Assembly (NCBI GenBank): GCA_044221555.1
Contig: JBGAOY010000001.1
Location: forward strand, 744,001-808,000
Direction: 5' to 3'
Origin: JAEUJM01 sp044221555
Lineage (GTDB): Bacteria > Actinomycetota > Acidimicrobiia > Acidimicrobiales > DATDAH01
DNA: 64,000 nt
Both the position numbers and the translations under genes were made by a program. The notes under the pieces were generated by a model. The model was not told the origin of the DNA. It did no database searches and was given only the letters and a program-made list of their open reading frames with translations. The first letter of the stretch is position 1, and every line of letters starts with the position of its first letter. Positions 18,369 through 29,360 of this stretch are shown one piece after another.

Positions 18369-20008
18369 GTGGGTGGTTCGGTGAGGCTGCCGGCGACCGG
18401 GACCCCGATCGCGCTCGACACGTCATCGGCGAACACGATCCGGCGCTCGACCACCACGGGTTGATCGGACGAGACCACGAGTGCGGTCCCCGCCGGCACG
18501 TCGTCCACCACCAGCGACACGCGCTCGCCCCCAGGCACCGTGACGCCCTCGAGTCCGTCGACCGGTGTCGGGACGCCGCCTTCCAGGGCCGACACGGTGA
18601 TGGTGGCGTCCTCGCCGGACACGGGGTTGAAGACGACGACCGCCTCCGCGTCGTCCTGCCCGGCGCCGGCGGCGAGCACGTACTCGTCGGCCAACAGCGG
18701 GGCCCCGAGCACCAGGTCCACCCCGGGGAACTGGCTGTCGGAGCCCCCGATGCTCTGGCGCTCGGCCACCACGGGGACCCCGTTCACCGACCGGACCACA
18801 CTGGCGTGGGCCAGGGCACCCTCGCCACCGCGCGCCGAGGTGATGCGAGCCTCCTCGTTGAGGAGGATCGTCTCGTAGCCCTCCGGGGGGACGGTGAGCT
18901 CGAAGGGCTCCACCACGCCGGTGAGGTCGGGGTCGTCGACCGTGATCTCCAGGTCCACCTCGGCCCGTGAGTCGGTGGGGTTGAACACGACGATCTGCTC
19001 GTCCACCCCCTCCCCCACGGTGCCCTCGGGGAAGAACCAGGTCTCGGCGGGCACGGGCGCCCCCAGCGCGACCGTGAGACCCTCGGGGCCCTCACTGCCG
19101 TCGTAGCTCTGGATGCGGTCGACCACCAGCCGACCCGAACGCGCCACCACGCTGGCCGACACGTGCTCGCGCCGGGTGACCACTTCGCCCACGTCCCGGG
19201 CCACGACCGACTGGCCCGGGATCACGAGGCCCTCGAAGGCCTCCGGGGTGCGCAGGTCCTGGTCCGTGCGGAAGGTGACGTCGACCACGGCGTCGTCGGG
19301 GAACGGGTTGAAGAACACCAGCGTCTCGGTGGCGTCCTGGGTGGTGGCGCCGGCGGCGAAGTACCAGGTGGGTGACGCGGTCGACGAGCACGGGCTCACG
19401 TCGGTGCCGTCGGCGGTGCTCACCCGGTGCTCGACCACGGCTTCACCACCGTCCACCTCCACCAGGGCAGCGGTGTAGCCCGGTTCGACGCCGTCGACGT
19501 CGGACAGGTCGACCTCGGTGCTCGAGCCGGCCGCCACCTCGTAGGGCACCGACTGGATCGGGATCGGGGCGGTGGTGGTGGTCGTGGTGGGTGGCTCGGT
19601 GGTCGTGGTGGTGGACGAGGTGGTGGTGGTCGGCTCGCCGTCGTCCTCGCCGTCGGTCGTCGTGGTCGTGGTGGTGCTCACCGTCGGCTCGGGAGTGACG
19701 GGGCCGGCGCTGTCGGCGTCGCCGTAGATCGTGATCGTCCCCGCGAGGTCGCGATCGCTCGGGTTGGCCACGATGATCGTGTGCTCGTCATCGTCGTCGC
19801 CGCCCACGGTGCCTCCGGCGCAGTACCAGGTGGCGCCCAGGGCCGAGGCCGGTGCCGCCACCGGCATGAGGCCCTGCTCCTCGAGGCTGCGGGTGAGGTC
19901 GCGTCCCTCCACGACGGGCGCGGTCTCGTCGCGGCTGCGCTCGAGCACGAAGCCGCCGACGAGCACGGCGGGGATGACGAGCAGGGCCGGCCAGCGATGG
20001 GGTCTCAT
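18365..20008 (-). CDS. DUF5719-like secreted or membrane-anchored protein
   Basis: The 547-residue protein has an N-terminal hydrophobic segment (WPALLVIPAVLVGGFVL), a Thr-rich linker (about 110-150, long runs of T broken by E/P), and four or five repeats of a beta domain. Each beta domain carries a WY(C/F)A(A/G)G or W(F)FPEG motif followed by (I/V)V(A/F)NP or FFNP. This pattern fits DUF5719, an actinobacterial extracytoplasmic protein found beside large GT2 membrane proteins. The ATG at 20008 overlaps the TGA of the GT2 gene (ATGA), fixing the start. Function is unknown; a wall-glycan role is inferred from the neighbours. Confidence 0.72.
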   Translation of the reverse strand: MRPHRWPALLVIPAVLVGGFVLERSRDETAPVVEGRDLTRSLEEQGLMPVAAPASALGATWYCAGGTVGGDDDDEHTIIVANPSDRDLAGTITIYGDADSAGPVTPEPTVSTTTTTTTDGEDDGEPTTTTSSTTTTTEPPTTTTTTAPIPIQSVPYEVAAGSSTEVDLSDVDGVEPGYTAALVEVDGGEAVVEHRVSTADGTDVSPCSSTASPTWYFAAGATTQDATETLVFFNPFPDDAVVDVTFRTDQDLRTPEAFEGLVIPGQSVVARDVGEVVTRREHVSASVVARSGRLVVDRIQSYDGSEGPEGLTVALGAPVPAETWFFPEGTVGEGVDEQIVVFNPTDSRAEVDLEITVDDPDLTGVVEPFELTVPPEGYETILLNEEARITSARGGEGALAHASVVRSVNGVPVVAERQSIGGSDSQFPGVDLVLGAPLLADEYVLAAGAGQDDAEAVVVFNPVSGEDATITVSALEGGVPTPVDGLEGVTVPGGERVSLVVDDVPAGTALVVSSDQPVVVERRIVFADDVSSAIGVPVAGSLTEPPT

Positions 20009-23000
20009 GAGTCCGCCTTCCGGCGGTTGCGGATGGTCACCTGACCGCGGAACAGGGCGAACAGGGTGATGGCCCACAGGCCCATCTGGGCCGCCAACAG
20101 CAGGTACCGCGTGGGCGACGTGTGGAAGCGGAGGGTGGCCTCGCCACCAGCGGACACGTCGAAGGCGTTGGCCCAGCCGAAGGCCTCCGTACGTTCCGCG
20201 GTCTCACCCCCGGACTCCAGTTGCCAGCCGGGTGAGCTGGCGGCGGACAGGTACACGCGGTCGTCGGCCTCGACCGGGCCCTGGTACTTGTTGAAGTGCA
20301 CCTCGTCCGGCAGGGCCACCTCGAGACCGGTGAGGTCGGTCGCCACCGCCTGGGCCAGCGCGGCGCCGTCGCCGCTGCCCACGTCGCCGTCGGGCAGGAA
20401 CGCCCGGGAGGGCGCCCACGCGATGTTGCGGTAGACGTCGAGCGCCGGGTTGACCTCGATGGCCTCGAGGTCGAGCTGCTCGTCGAGGGTGTTCGTGAGG
20501 TGGGGTGGGACGGGGCGCTTCTCGTCGCTGAAGGGCTCCGGGGCGAGCTGGTCCACCACGATCACGTACTGGATGCCCATGGGCGCCAGGAGCCGACCCA
20601 GGCGGTTGGTCTGGCGTGATCCGGCGGCGTGGAGGGCGTCGCCCAGCAACTCGGTGGCACCATGGGACGAGCCGGCCCAGAGGTCGGTGACGGTCGGCTG
20701 GCCGTCGTCGGTGGTGGCGTAGATCACCCCGTCCTCGAGCTCCCACCCCGACAGGGGCACCACGTCGGGGTTGCCGAGCCAGAGCACGCGGAACGGTGCC
20801 ACCTGCGCCTCCTCGTCGAGGAACGACAACGACGACGAGAAGTCGCCGCGCGGGGCAAACCAGCGACCGTTGAACATGGCGCCGAACGCGGGCAGGGCGG
20901 CGAGCACCAACGAAGCGAAGGCCACCACCGAGACGATCTGGCGCCACGAGAACGTCGAGGAGCCGTCGCGCTCGAACGCGGTCACACCCAGCCCGGCGGC
21001 CATCGCCAGCCCCGCGGCGGCGGGTGCGAGCAGCACCTCTCCGGCCGAGGGGCCGAACGGCAGCCAGCCCGCCTCGGCGACCCACAGCACCGTCCAGCAG
21101 GTGAGGGCCAGCACCCAGCCGCGGATGGCCCAGCCGAGCCGCCAGTCGCGCCCGAGGAGCAACGGCAGTGCCGCCACGACGAGGAAGCCGAAGCTCAACA
21201 CGCCGGCCCCGAGCGGGCCGCTCTGGAAGCGCAGCAGATGGGCGGGGTCGAGGCCACCCGTCGACGCCGTGGCCTCGGCACCCACCGCCGACCACTGGAA
21301 CCGTGGCGGCAGGAAGTCGAGCGCCCAGGGCACCTGGAGGATGACGGCCACCACGCTCGCCCCCACGGCGGTGCCGAGGATGCGGCCGGCGGCCGCCGTG
21401 GAGCCTCCCAGCAGGCCACCGAGCACCAGGCCCACAGCCATCACCAGCACCACCGGGACGGCCAACGGCACCAGACAGGTCACCAGGCCCAGCAACACGC
21501 CGAGGGCCAGCACGTGCTGGCGGCGGGTGCGCGGCGCGATGCCCTCGGTGGGCGCCTCGGCATCGTCGTCGTCGCCCACCAGGGCACCGCGGTCGAGCGG
21601 GGCGTAGGGCGGCAGGCCCGATGCTCTGGCCAGGCGGGCCAGCAGCCACGGGGCGGTGCCGTAGAGCACCAGGCCGCTCCAGCGGCCCAGGGCGATGGCG
21701 TTGTAGCCCACCGGGATGGCGACGTAGACGATGAGCGTGACGAGCTTGGTCCACCGCGACCGCGTGGGGGCCAGCAGGCGCCAGGCGCCGAACGCTCCCA
21801 GCGGCAACATGGCCAGGATGGTGACCGTGCGCAACAGGCCCATCGCCCCGAGGAAGAGGTAGCCCGCCGCGCCGAGCACCCCGAAGCCCGTGGGGTTGGG
21901 CGCCGCCGACCCGAGACCGGCCGCCGACCACCCGCTGGCCCACTGGCGCACCAGCTCCGACGGCGACCCGGGGAACTGGGCGAACTGACCGATGGCCGGG
22001 ATGGATCGGGTGAGCAGGTGGCGGCTGCCGACCACCAGGAACACCGTCACCGCGATCCACACGACCGCCGACGCCCGGCTGGGACCCTGCCGGAAGAAGT
22101 TGGCCAGGTCACGGCCGGCGGTGCCCACCGAGGTGAGGCGGTCGTCCCCGGTGCGACCGATCTGGCCCCGGGCCAGCGCGTTGAGCCGCCCGAAGCCGCT
22201 GGCCTGGAGTGGTCGCACCTCGCTGTCGGGCACGCGGCGCACCTTGTGCAGGGCCTTGCGGGCCCGGTGGATGGAGCCCACCCGGCGCAGGTTCCAGGTC
22301 CAGGCGCCGGCCACGTCGCGGGCCTGACGGCCCCGGCCCACCAGGAGCGCGTAGACGATCTCGACGATCGCCAGGAGCGCGGCCTGCGGCAGCACCCGCA
22401 GCAGGTTGAACGGCCCGTAGCAGACCAGCGAGGAGCGGAGGCGGTGACGCGCCTGGAGGCGACGTCGGTCGTCGACCGCGCGGCGATCACCGAGCGCCTC
22501 GAGGTGGCAGACCCGCGCCTCGGGGGCGATGACGACACGGGCGCCCGCAACCTGGGCGCGCCAGCAGAGGTCGACGTCGTCGCCCAGGTAGTCGATCGCC
22601 GGGTCGAACCCGCCGATCGCGGCCAGCAGGTCGGCGCGCACGAGCAGACAGGCGCTCGGCAGGGCGAACACGTCGCGGACCGCGTCGTGCTGCTCCTGGT
22701 CGAACTCGCCGACCTCGACGCGGGGCGAGGCGTAGCCGGTCTTGTCGACCGCCAGGCCCATCTGCAGGATCTCCCGGGGTGCCTCCCAACGCACGAGCTT
22801 CGGGCCGACCACCCCGGCGTTGGAGCGGTAGGCCTCCTCGACGAGGACCCGCACCGCGTTGGGGGCCAACTCGACGTCGTCGTGGCAGAGCAGCACGAAC
22901 GGCGCGCCCTGGACCATCGCGAAGGCCTCGTTGGTGGCGGCGCCGTAGCCCGGGTTCGTGTCGAGGCGCCGGACCAGGGCGGTGGGGAACACCGCACCGA

Positions 23001-23184
23001 CCCGCTCGCGCACGGGAACGCGGCTGGCGGCGTCGATCACCAACACCGCGAGTTGGTCGTAGTCCTGGTCGGCGAGGCTGCGCATGGTGGCCTCGAACCA
23101 GTCCCCGGGGTCGTGGGCCACGACGATCGCCACCACCGAAGGCAGCGTCGCGGGCGCGTCGGAGTCGGCGGGGAGGGTGTCCAC
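20005..23184 (-). CDS. GT2 glycosyltransferase with large polytopic membrane region
   Basis: The 1059-residue protein begins with a GT2 domain (about 15-290; VAIVVAHDPGDWFEATMRSL, NPGYGAATNEAF, LCHDDVELAP, YLGDDVDLCWRA). It continues with about 12-14 TM helices (370-800) and an external domain (about 800-1025), ending in a last TM helix. Comparable actinobacterial proteins lie in wall-polysaccharide loci next to DUF5719. The acceptor is unknown. The GTG at 23184 is preceded by TAGGTT (23199-23194) at 9 bases. It forms an operon with DUF5719 and the thioredoxin-like gene. Confidence 0.85.
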   Translation of the reverse strand: MDTLPADSDAPATLPSVVAIVVAHDPGDWFEATMRSLADQDYDQLAVLVIDAASRVPVRERVGAVFPTALVRRLDTNPGYGAATNEAFAMVQGAPFVLLCHDDVELAPNAVRVLVEEAYRSNAGVVGPKLVRWEAPREILQMGLAVDKTGYASPRVEVGEFDQEQHDAVRDVFALPSACLLVRADLLAAIGGFDPAIDYLGDDVDLCWRAQVAGARVVIAPEARVCHLEALGDRRAVDDRRRLQARHRLRSSLVCYGPFNLLRVLPQAALLAIVEIVYALLVGRGRQARDVAGAWTWNLRRVGSIHRARKALHKVRRVPDSEVRPLQASGFGRLNALARGQIGRTGDDRLTSVGTAGRDLANFFRQGPSRASAVVWIAVTVFLVVGSRHLLTRSIPAIGQFAQFPGSPSELVRQWASGWSAAGLGSAAPNPTGFGVLGAAGYLFLGAMGLLRTVTILAMLPLGAFGAWRLLAPTRSRWTKLVTLIVYVAIPVGYNAIALGRWSGLVLYGTAPWLLARLARASGLPPYAPLDRGALVGDDDDAEAPTEGIAPRTRRQHVLALGVLLGLVTCLVPLAVPVVLVMAVGLVLGGLLGGSTAAAGRILGTAVGASVVAVILQVPWALDFLPPRFQWSAVGAEATASTGGLDPAHLLRFQSGPLGAGVLSFGFLVVAALPLLLGRDWRLGWAIRGWVLALTCWTVLWVAEAGWLPFGPSAGEVLLAPAAAGLAMAAGLGVTAFERDGSSTFSWRQIVSVVAFASLVLAALPAFGAMFNGRWFAPRGDFSSSLSFLDEEAQVAPFRVLWLGNPDVVPLSGWELEDGVIYATTDDGQPTVTDLWAGSSHGATELLGDALHAAGSRQTNRLGRLLAPMGIQYVIVVDQLAPEPFSDEKRPVPPHLTNTLDEQLDLEAIEVNPALDVYRNIAWAPSRAFLPDGDVGSGDGAALAQAVATDLTGLEVALPDEVHFNKYQGPVEADDRVYLSAASSPGWQLESGGETAERTEAFGWANAFDVSAGGEATLRFHTSPTRYLLLAAQMGLWAITLFALFRGQVTIRNRRKADS

Positions 23185-23291
23185 GATCGGGCCAACCTAC
23201 CGTGGAAGCGGGCGGGATTCGGTGACCCCCCGGGTGGTCGGTCCCGCCCCGGGCCCGGTCTCGGGTGCTTGCTGTTGTATCTGCCCACCGA

Positions 23292-23297
23292 TACCGT
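23292..23297 (+). promoter_or_regulatory. -10 hexamer for the small gene at 23305
   Basis: TACCGT lies 7 bases before the ATG. A possible -35 (TTGCTG) lies 17 bases upstream of it, one of the few visible in the window. Confidence 0.45.
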
Positions 23298-23304
23298 GGT
23301 GAGC

Positions 23305-23496
23305 ATGTCGGGAACTGTCACGGAGCTGTTCGAGCGGACGGTGGCGCCCGCCGTCGCCGACCTGGCCGAGGCTGCCATGGACGCCGTGTACCTCGGTGTC
23401 GGCGCCGGTGTGCTCACCTTCCAGAAGGTCCAGGTGCAGCGCCGCGAGCTGCAGGGCCGCATCGAGAAGCTCAGCACCCAGGTCCTCGGGCGATAG
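23305..23496 (+). CDS. Small helical hypothetical protein
   Basis: The 63-residue protein (MSGTVTELFERTVAPAVADL...) contains a moderately hydrophobic, Gly-rich middle (YLGVGAGVLTFQKV) and a charged C-terminal helix (QRRELQGRIEKLSTQVLGR). It has no recognised family. It resembles short phasin-like or membrane-associated actinobacterial proteins, but this is only an impression. It has its own probable promoter (TACCGT at 23292-23297, 7 bases before the ATG). The clear promoter and normal codon use suggest a real gene. Confidence 0.65.
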   Translation: MSGTVTELFERTVAPAVADLAEAAMDAVYLGVGAGVLTFQKVQVQRRELQGRIEKLSTQVLGR

Positions 23497-23540
23497 CGCC
23501 GCCGAGCCGGCGGCGTGCCGCTGGCCGCGTCCCGAGGGGG

Positions 23541-23546
23541 TAGAAC
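23541..23546 (+). promoter_or_regulatory. -10 element shared with gmd (GGGTAGAACGG)
   Basis: TAGAAC lies 7 bases before the ATG at 23554. The same GGGTAGAACGG context occurs before gmd (26361-26366), so the two sugar genes may share regulation. Confidence 0.4.
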
Positions 23547-23553
23547 GGCAGCG

Positions 23554-24678
23554 ATGTCCCCGCCGCTGCGTGTCGCCGTCGACGCCACCCCGTTGTTCGG
23601 GGCCCGCACCGGGGTCGGCGTCTACACCCACGAGGTGCTGACCCGGCTGGGTCGCCACGACGGACTGGCCGTCTCGGCCTACGCCGCCACATGGCGGGGT
23701 CGGGGCCGGTTGGCCACGCTGGTGCCCGACGGCGTCCGTGCGATCGGGCGGCCGATGGCGGCGCGCCCGCTACGGGCCGCCTGGTCCCGGTTCGCCGCAC
23801 CCCCGATCGAGTGGTGGACCGGGCCGATCGACCTGGTCCACGGCCCGAACTACGTGGTGCCGCCCACCCGGGGTGGCGCGGCGCTCGTGTCGGTCCACGA
23901 CCTCACTCCGGTGCGCTTCCCCGAGTTGTGCACCGCCGACACGCTGGCGTTCCCTCCGTTGATCCAGGCCGCCATCGACCGGGGCGCCTGGGTGCACACC
24001 GGGTCGGACTTCGTGGCCGAGGAGATCCGCGCCCACTTCGCCGTCGACCCGGCCCGGGTCGTGGCGATCCACGACGGCCTCACGCCGCTCACGGCGGCCG
24101 ACCCGGAGCGCGGCCACGAACTGGCCGGCGGACGTCGCTACGTCCTCGCGCTGGGCACCGTCGAGCCCCGCAAGGACCTGCCCGGGCTGGTCCGCGCCTT
24201 CGACCTCGTGGCCGGGCCCGACCCCGAGGTGCGCCTCGTCGTGGCCGGGCCCGACGGGTGGGGCGCGGCCGACTTCCTCGAAGCGATGGACGCCAGCCCC
24301 CACCGCGACCGAATCACCCGTCTGAGCTGGGTGGACGACCCCGACCGCGACGCGCTGGTGCACGGCGCCACGGTGTTCGCCTACCCGTCGCGCTACGAGG
24401 GCTTCGGCTTCCCCCCACTCGAGGCGATGAGCGCCGGCATCCCGGTGGTGGCGTCCACGGCAGGGTCGTTGCCCGAGGTGTTGGGCGACGCCGCCGTCCT
24501 GGTGCCCGAGGGCGACGTGGACGCGCTGGCCACCGCCCTGGCCGACGTGCTCGACGACGACGACCGCCGTGCGCACCTGCGCGCCGCCGGCCTGGCCCGG
24601 GTTCGGCGCTATTCGTGGGACGACGCGGTGGACCGGCTCATCGACCTCTACCAGCGGGTCGTACACTCGACCGGGTGA
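23554..24678 (+). CDS. GT4-type glycosyltransferase
   Basis: The 374-residue GT-B enzyme has the N-terminal RVAVDATPLFGARTGVGVYTHE seen in mannosyl/rhamnosyl GT1/GT4 enzymes, SVHDLTPVRFPE, and the C-terminal nucleotide-sugar motif YPSRYEGFGFPPLEAMSAGIPVV (E-x7-E). The donor is probably GDP-mannose or GDP-rhamnose, because rmd follows with a GTGA overlap. The ATG at 23554 is preferred over the in-frame start at 23515; it follows TAGAAC by 7 bases. Confidence 0.88.
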   Translation: MSPPLRVAVDATPLFGARTGVGVYTHEVLTRLGRHDGLAVSAYAATWRGRGRLATLVPDGVRAIGRPMAARPLRAAWSRFAAPPIEWWTGPIDLVHGPNYVVPPTRGGAALVSVHDLTPVRFPELCTADTLAFPPLIQAAIDRGAWVHTGSDFVAEEIRAHFAVDPARVVAIHDGLTPLTAADPERGHELAGGRRYVLALGTVEPRKDLPGLVRAFDLVAGPDPEVRLVVAGPDGWGAADFLEAMDASPHRDRITRLSWVDDPDRDALVHGATVFAYPSRYEGFGFPPLEAMSAGIPVVASTAGSLPEVLGDAAVLVPEGDVDALATALADVLDDDDRRAHLRAAGLARVRRYSWDDAVDRLIDLYQRVVHSTG

Positions 24679-25595
24679 AGGCCCTCATCACCGGCGCGCA
24701 CGGCTTCGTGGGCCGCTACCTCACCGAGCACCTGGAGACCGAGGGGGACCAGGTCGTCGGCGTGGACCGCCACAACGGCCCCGACCTGCTCGACACCGAG
24801 GGATGGCAGGCGCTGGTGGACCGCGAGCGACCCGACGCCGTCTACCACCTCGCCGGCCAAGCCGACGTCGGGGGGTCGTGGACCGCCCCGGTCGAGACGT
24901 TCCGCGCCAACGCCGAAGGCACCCTCAACGTGTTGAACGCGTGCGCCGATGTCGAGGTCCCCCGTGTGCTCGCGGTGAGCAGCGCCGACGTCTACGGGCG
25001 GGTCACCCAGGCCGAGCTCCCGCTGGACGAGGAGTCACCGCTCCGTCCGGTGAGCCCCTACGCCGCCTCGAAGGTGGCCGCCGACTTCCTGGCGCTCCAG
25101 GCCTTCCTCGGCCGTGGCCTCGGGGTGCTGCGGGTGCGGGCCTTCAACCACCTGGGGGCGGGGCAGACGGACCGTTTCGTGGCCTCGGCGCTGGCCCACC
25201 GCGTGGCCCGCAACGAACGCGACGGCGGCGACGTCGTGCCGGTCGGCAACCTCACGCCCCGCCGCGACTTCACCGACGTCCGCGACGTGGTGCGGGCCTA
25301 CCGGCTGCTCGTGCAACGCGGGGTTCCGGGCGAGGTCTACAACGTGTGCAGCGGCCACGACGTGGCCGTGGCCGAGTTGGCCGAGCAGCTCGTGCAGCTC
25401 GCCGACCGGCCCATGCGCCTCGAGGCCGATCCCACGCTGCAGCGGCCGGTCGACATCCCCGTGCTGCGGGGCGACAACACCCGGGTGCGCACGGCCACCG
25501 GCTGGACGCCGGAGATCCCGCTGCACCAGACGCTGGCCGACCTGCTGGCCCACTGGCGCACCACGATCGCCCCGGTCGAGACGACCGCCACCTGA
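24675..25595 (+). CDS. rmd: GDP-6-deoxy-4-keto-D-mannose reductase (GDP-D-rhamnose forming)
   Basis: The 306-residue extended SDR protein has the NAD(P) motif TGAHGFVGRYL (about 6-16), catalytic SSADVYG...PVSPYAASK (Ser/Tyr/Lys), and RAFNHLGAGQTDRFV, the FNH.G.GQ element typical of Rmd. Rmd reduces the Gmd product to GDP-D-rhamnose. The GTG start at 24675 overlaps the upstream glycosyltransferase stop (GTGA). gmd lies 0.8 kb downstream. A GalE- or dTDP-sugar-type epimerase is the alternative, but the FNH motif and gmd nearby favour Rmd. Confidence 0.75.
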   Translation: MKALITGAHGFVGRYLTEHLETEGDQVVGVDRHNGPDLLDTEGWQALVDRERPDAVYHLAGQADVGGSWTAPVETFRANAEGTLNVLNACADVEVPRVLAVSSADVYGRVTQAELPLDEESPLRPVSPYAASKVAADFLALQAFLGRGLGVLRVRAFNHLGAGQTDRFVASALAHRVARNERDGGDVVPVGNLTPRRDFTDVRDVVRAYRLLVQRGVPGEVYNVCSGHDVAVAELAEQLVQLADRPMRLEADPTLQRPVDIPVLRGDNTRVRTATGWTPEIPLHQTLADLLAHWRTTIAPVETTAT

Positions 25596-25773
25596 GCGGC
25601 CCGGCCCGTCGTCAGCCTGGCCGGGCTGGTCCCCCGGACGTGGCACCTGATGGCCACCGGGGTGGCGGCCGACGACTGCCGGCAGGCGGCGACGCACAGC
25701 TCACGACACTCGCCAGTCGGCCCCCGGCTGACGGCTGACCGCCACCGCCGACCGCTACCGCCGACCGCCACCG

Positions 25774-25834
25774 CTGACGGCTGACGGCTGACGGCTGACG
25801 GCTGACGGCTGACGGCTGACGGCTGACGGCTGAC
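25774..25834. repeat. Heptanucleotide tandem repeat (CTGACGG)n
   Basis: About 8.7 head-to-tail copies of CTGACGG lie between the converging rmd and XRE genes. The preceding 50 bases (25724-25773) hold degenerate relatives (GGCTGAC, CCGACCGC). The unit is 7 bp, not a multiple of 3. The rest of the 246-base gap (25596-25723) shows no gene or clear signal. Confidence 0.85.
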
Positions 25835-25841
25835 CGTGGGC

Positions 25842-26321
25842 CTACCCGAGCCGCTCGTCGCGCAGGGTGCGGAGCCGGGCGAGGGCGGCGTCGGCCGCGG
25901 CCCGCTGGCGGTGGTCGTGCGCGGTGTCGCGCACCGCCCGCAGCCGGCCGGTCCAGGCATCGAGCAACGCCACGGCGTGGTCACGCTCGGTGTGCTCGAT
26001 CCAGCCCAGGTCCTGGTCGAGCAGCGCCAGCTGCAGCTCGAGCTCGGTGTGGCGGGCCACGACCAGGGGCAGGCGGTCGGCCTTGGCCACCGGGTACGAG
26101 GTGCCCGCCACCAGCTCGTGGGGCTCGAGGCCGAACACCCCGGCGAGGAGGGCGACCGTGCGCTCGCCCGGCACGCTCAGCGACGACTCGAGGTGCGACA
26201 CGGCCACCCGCGACACCGCCAGACGCTCGGCCAGCTCCTGTTGGGTCCACCCCAGCTTGGCCCGGTGCTCGGCGATGCGACGACCCAGGCGCTCGAGCGG
26301 TGCGGTCGGGTCGTCGGGCAT
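25842..26321 (-). CDS. XRE-family HTH regulator
   Basis: The 159-residue protein has an N-terminal Cro/C1-type HTH (LGRRIAEHRAKLGWTQQELA, then VSRVAVSHLES and LAGVFGLEP, about residues 12-65). The helical C-terminal half (about 75-159) is rich in Leu, Asp and Arg, with no known domain. It is divergent from gmd, whose promoter lies 40 bases away, so control of gmd is possible but unproven. Starts at 26333 (GTG) and 26321 (ATG) are both possible; I chose the ATG. Confidence 0.82.
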   Translation of the reverse strand: MPDDPTAPLERLGRRIAEHRAKLGWTQQELAERLAVSRVAVSHLESSLSVPGERTVALLAGVFGLEPHELVAGTSYPVAKADRLPLVVARHTELELQLALLDQDLGWIEHTERDHAVALLDAWTGRLRAVRDTAHDHRQRAAADAALARLRTLRDERLG

Positions 26322-26360
26322 GTGCCAATCCACTTAGCAGACGGGTGGGACCGCCCAGGG

Positions 26361-26366
26361 TAGAAC
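26361..26366 (+). promoter_or_regulatory. -10 hexamer for gmd
   Basis: TAGAAC lies 6 bases before the gmd ATG, in the same GGGTAGAACGG context as the promoter at 23541. Confidence 0.4.
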
Positions 26367-26372
26367 GGTGCC

Positions 26373-28376
<2,004 letters not shown>

Positions 28377-28389
28377 CGTTGGGGCCAGC

Positions 28390-29313
28390 ATGATCACGGT
28401 TCTGGCCGGTGGCGTGGGGGCGGCGCGCCTGCTGCGCGGGGTGCTGGCGGTGCACCCACCGGCCGACGTCACCGCGGTGGTCAACACCGCCGACGACGTC
28501 GTGTTGCACGGCCTGCACGTCAGCCCCGACCTCGACACCGTCACCTACACCCTCGCCGGCGCCATCAACCCGGAGACGGGCTGGGGCCTGGTCGACGAGT
28601 CGTGGCAGGCCATGGCCACCCTCGGCCGCTACGGCGGCATCACCTGGTTCAACCTGGGTGACCGCGACCTCGGCACCCATCTGTACCGCACCCAGCGCCT
28701 CAGCGAAGGCGCCACGCTGTCGGAGGCCACCGCGGCCATCGTGGCCGGCTGGGAGCTGGACCTGACGGTGCTGCCGGTCACCGACGACCGCCTGCGCACC
28801 ATGGTGACCCTCGACGACACCGGCGACGAGATCGGGTTCCAGGAGTACTTCGTGCAGCGCCACCACGACGTGGCGGTGCGCTCGGTGCGCTTCGACGGCG
28901 CCGAGGCGTGCCTGCCCGCCCCCGGTGTGCTCGATGCCGTCGCCGGCGCCGAGCGGGTGGTGATCGCCCCGTCCAACCCCATCGTCTCCATCGGCCCGCT
29001 GCTGGCGGTGCCCGGTGTCCGTGACGCCGTGGTGGCCCGGCGGGAGGCCACCGTGGCCGTGTCGCCCATCATCGCCGGTGCCGCGCTGAAGGGCCCCGCC
29101 GACCGCCTTCTGCGGGAGCTCGGCCACGAGTCCACGGTGGTCGGCGTGGCCCGCCTGTACCGCGAGCTCGCCGCCACCCTGATCGTCGACACCGCCGACG
29201 CCGACCTGGCTCCCGAGGTCGAGGCCGAGGGCATGCGTTGTGTGGTCGCCCCCACGATCATGTCGGGCCCCGACGAGGCCGCCGCGCTCGGTCGGGTGGT
29301 GCTGAGCGCATGA
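28390..29313 (+). CDS. cofD: 2-phospho-L-lactate transferase (F420 biosynthesis)
   Basis: The 307-residue protein opens with MITVLAGGVGAARLLRGVL and has VVNTADDVVLHGLHVSPDLDTV and IAPSNPIVSIGPLLAVPG, the CofD/FbiA signatures. It joins the activated phospho-lactate (or phosphoenolpyruvate) group from GTP to the deazaflavin Fo, giving F420-0 or its dehydro form. The stop overlaps the micro-ORF that leads to cofE. The cofD-cofE pair matches fbiA-fbiB of mycobacteria. Confidence 0.95.
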   Translation: MITVLAGGVGAARLLRGVLAVHPPADVTAVVNTADDVVLHGLHVSPDLDTVTYTLAGAINPETGWGLVDESWQAMATLGRYGGITWFNLGDRDLGTHLYRTQRLSEGATLSEATAAIVAGWELDLTVLPVTDDRLRTMVTLDDTGDEIGFQEYFVQRHHDVAVRSVRFDGAEACLPAPGVLDAVAGAERVVIAPSNPIVSIGPLLAVPGVRDAVVARREATVAVSPIIAGAALKGPADRLLRELGHESTVVGVARLYRELAATLIVDTADADLAPEVEAEGMRCVVAPTIMSGPDEAAALGRVVLSA

Positions 29314-29360
29314 GCGCCGGCGCCCCGTCTTCCCGCCCCCGGATCGGGGTGGTCGGGTGA
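29310..29360 (+). CDS. Bridging micro-ORF, 16 codons, cofD to cofE
   Basis: ATG at 29310 overlaps the cofD TGA (ATGA). The frame reads MSAGAPSSRPRIGVVG, and its TGA overlaps the cofE GTG (GTGA). No other start suits the spacer. It is likely a translational coupling element and not a functional peptide. Confidence 0.4.
   Translation: MSAGAPSSRPRIGVVG

Noticed and set aside
25596..25723. Possible gene remnant between rmd and the heptamer repeat
   Set aside because: A short frame looks coding in places (Cys-rich on the minus strand) but has no start, no family and no conserved neighbour signal.
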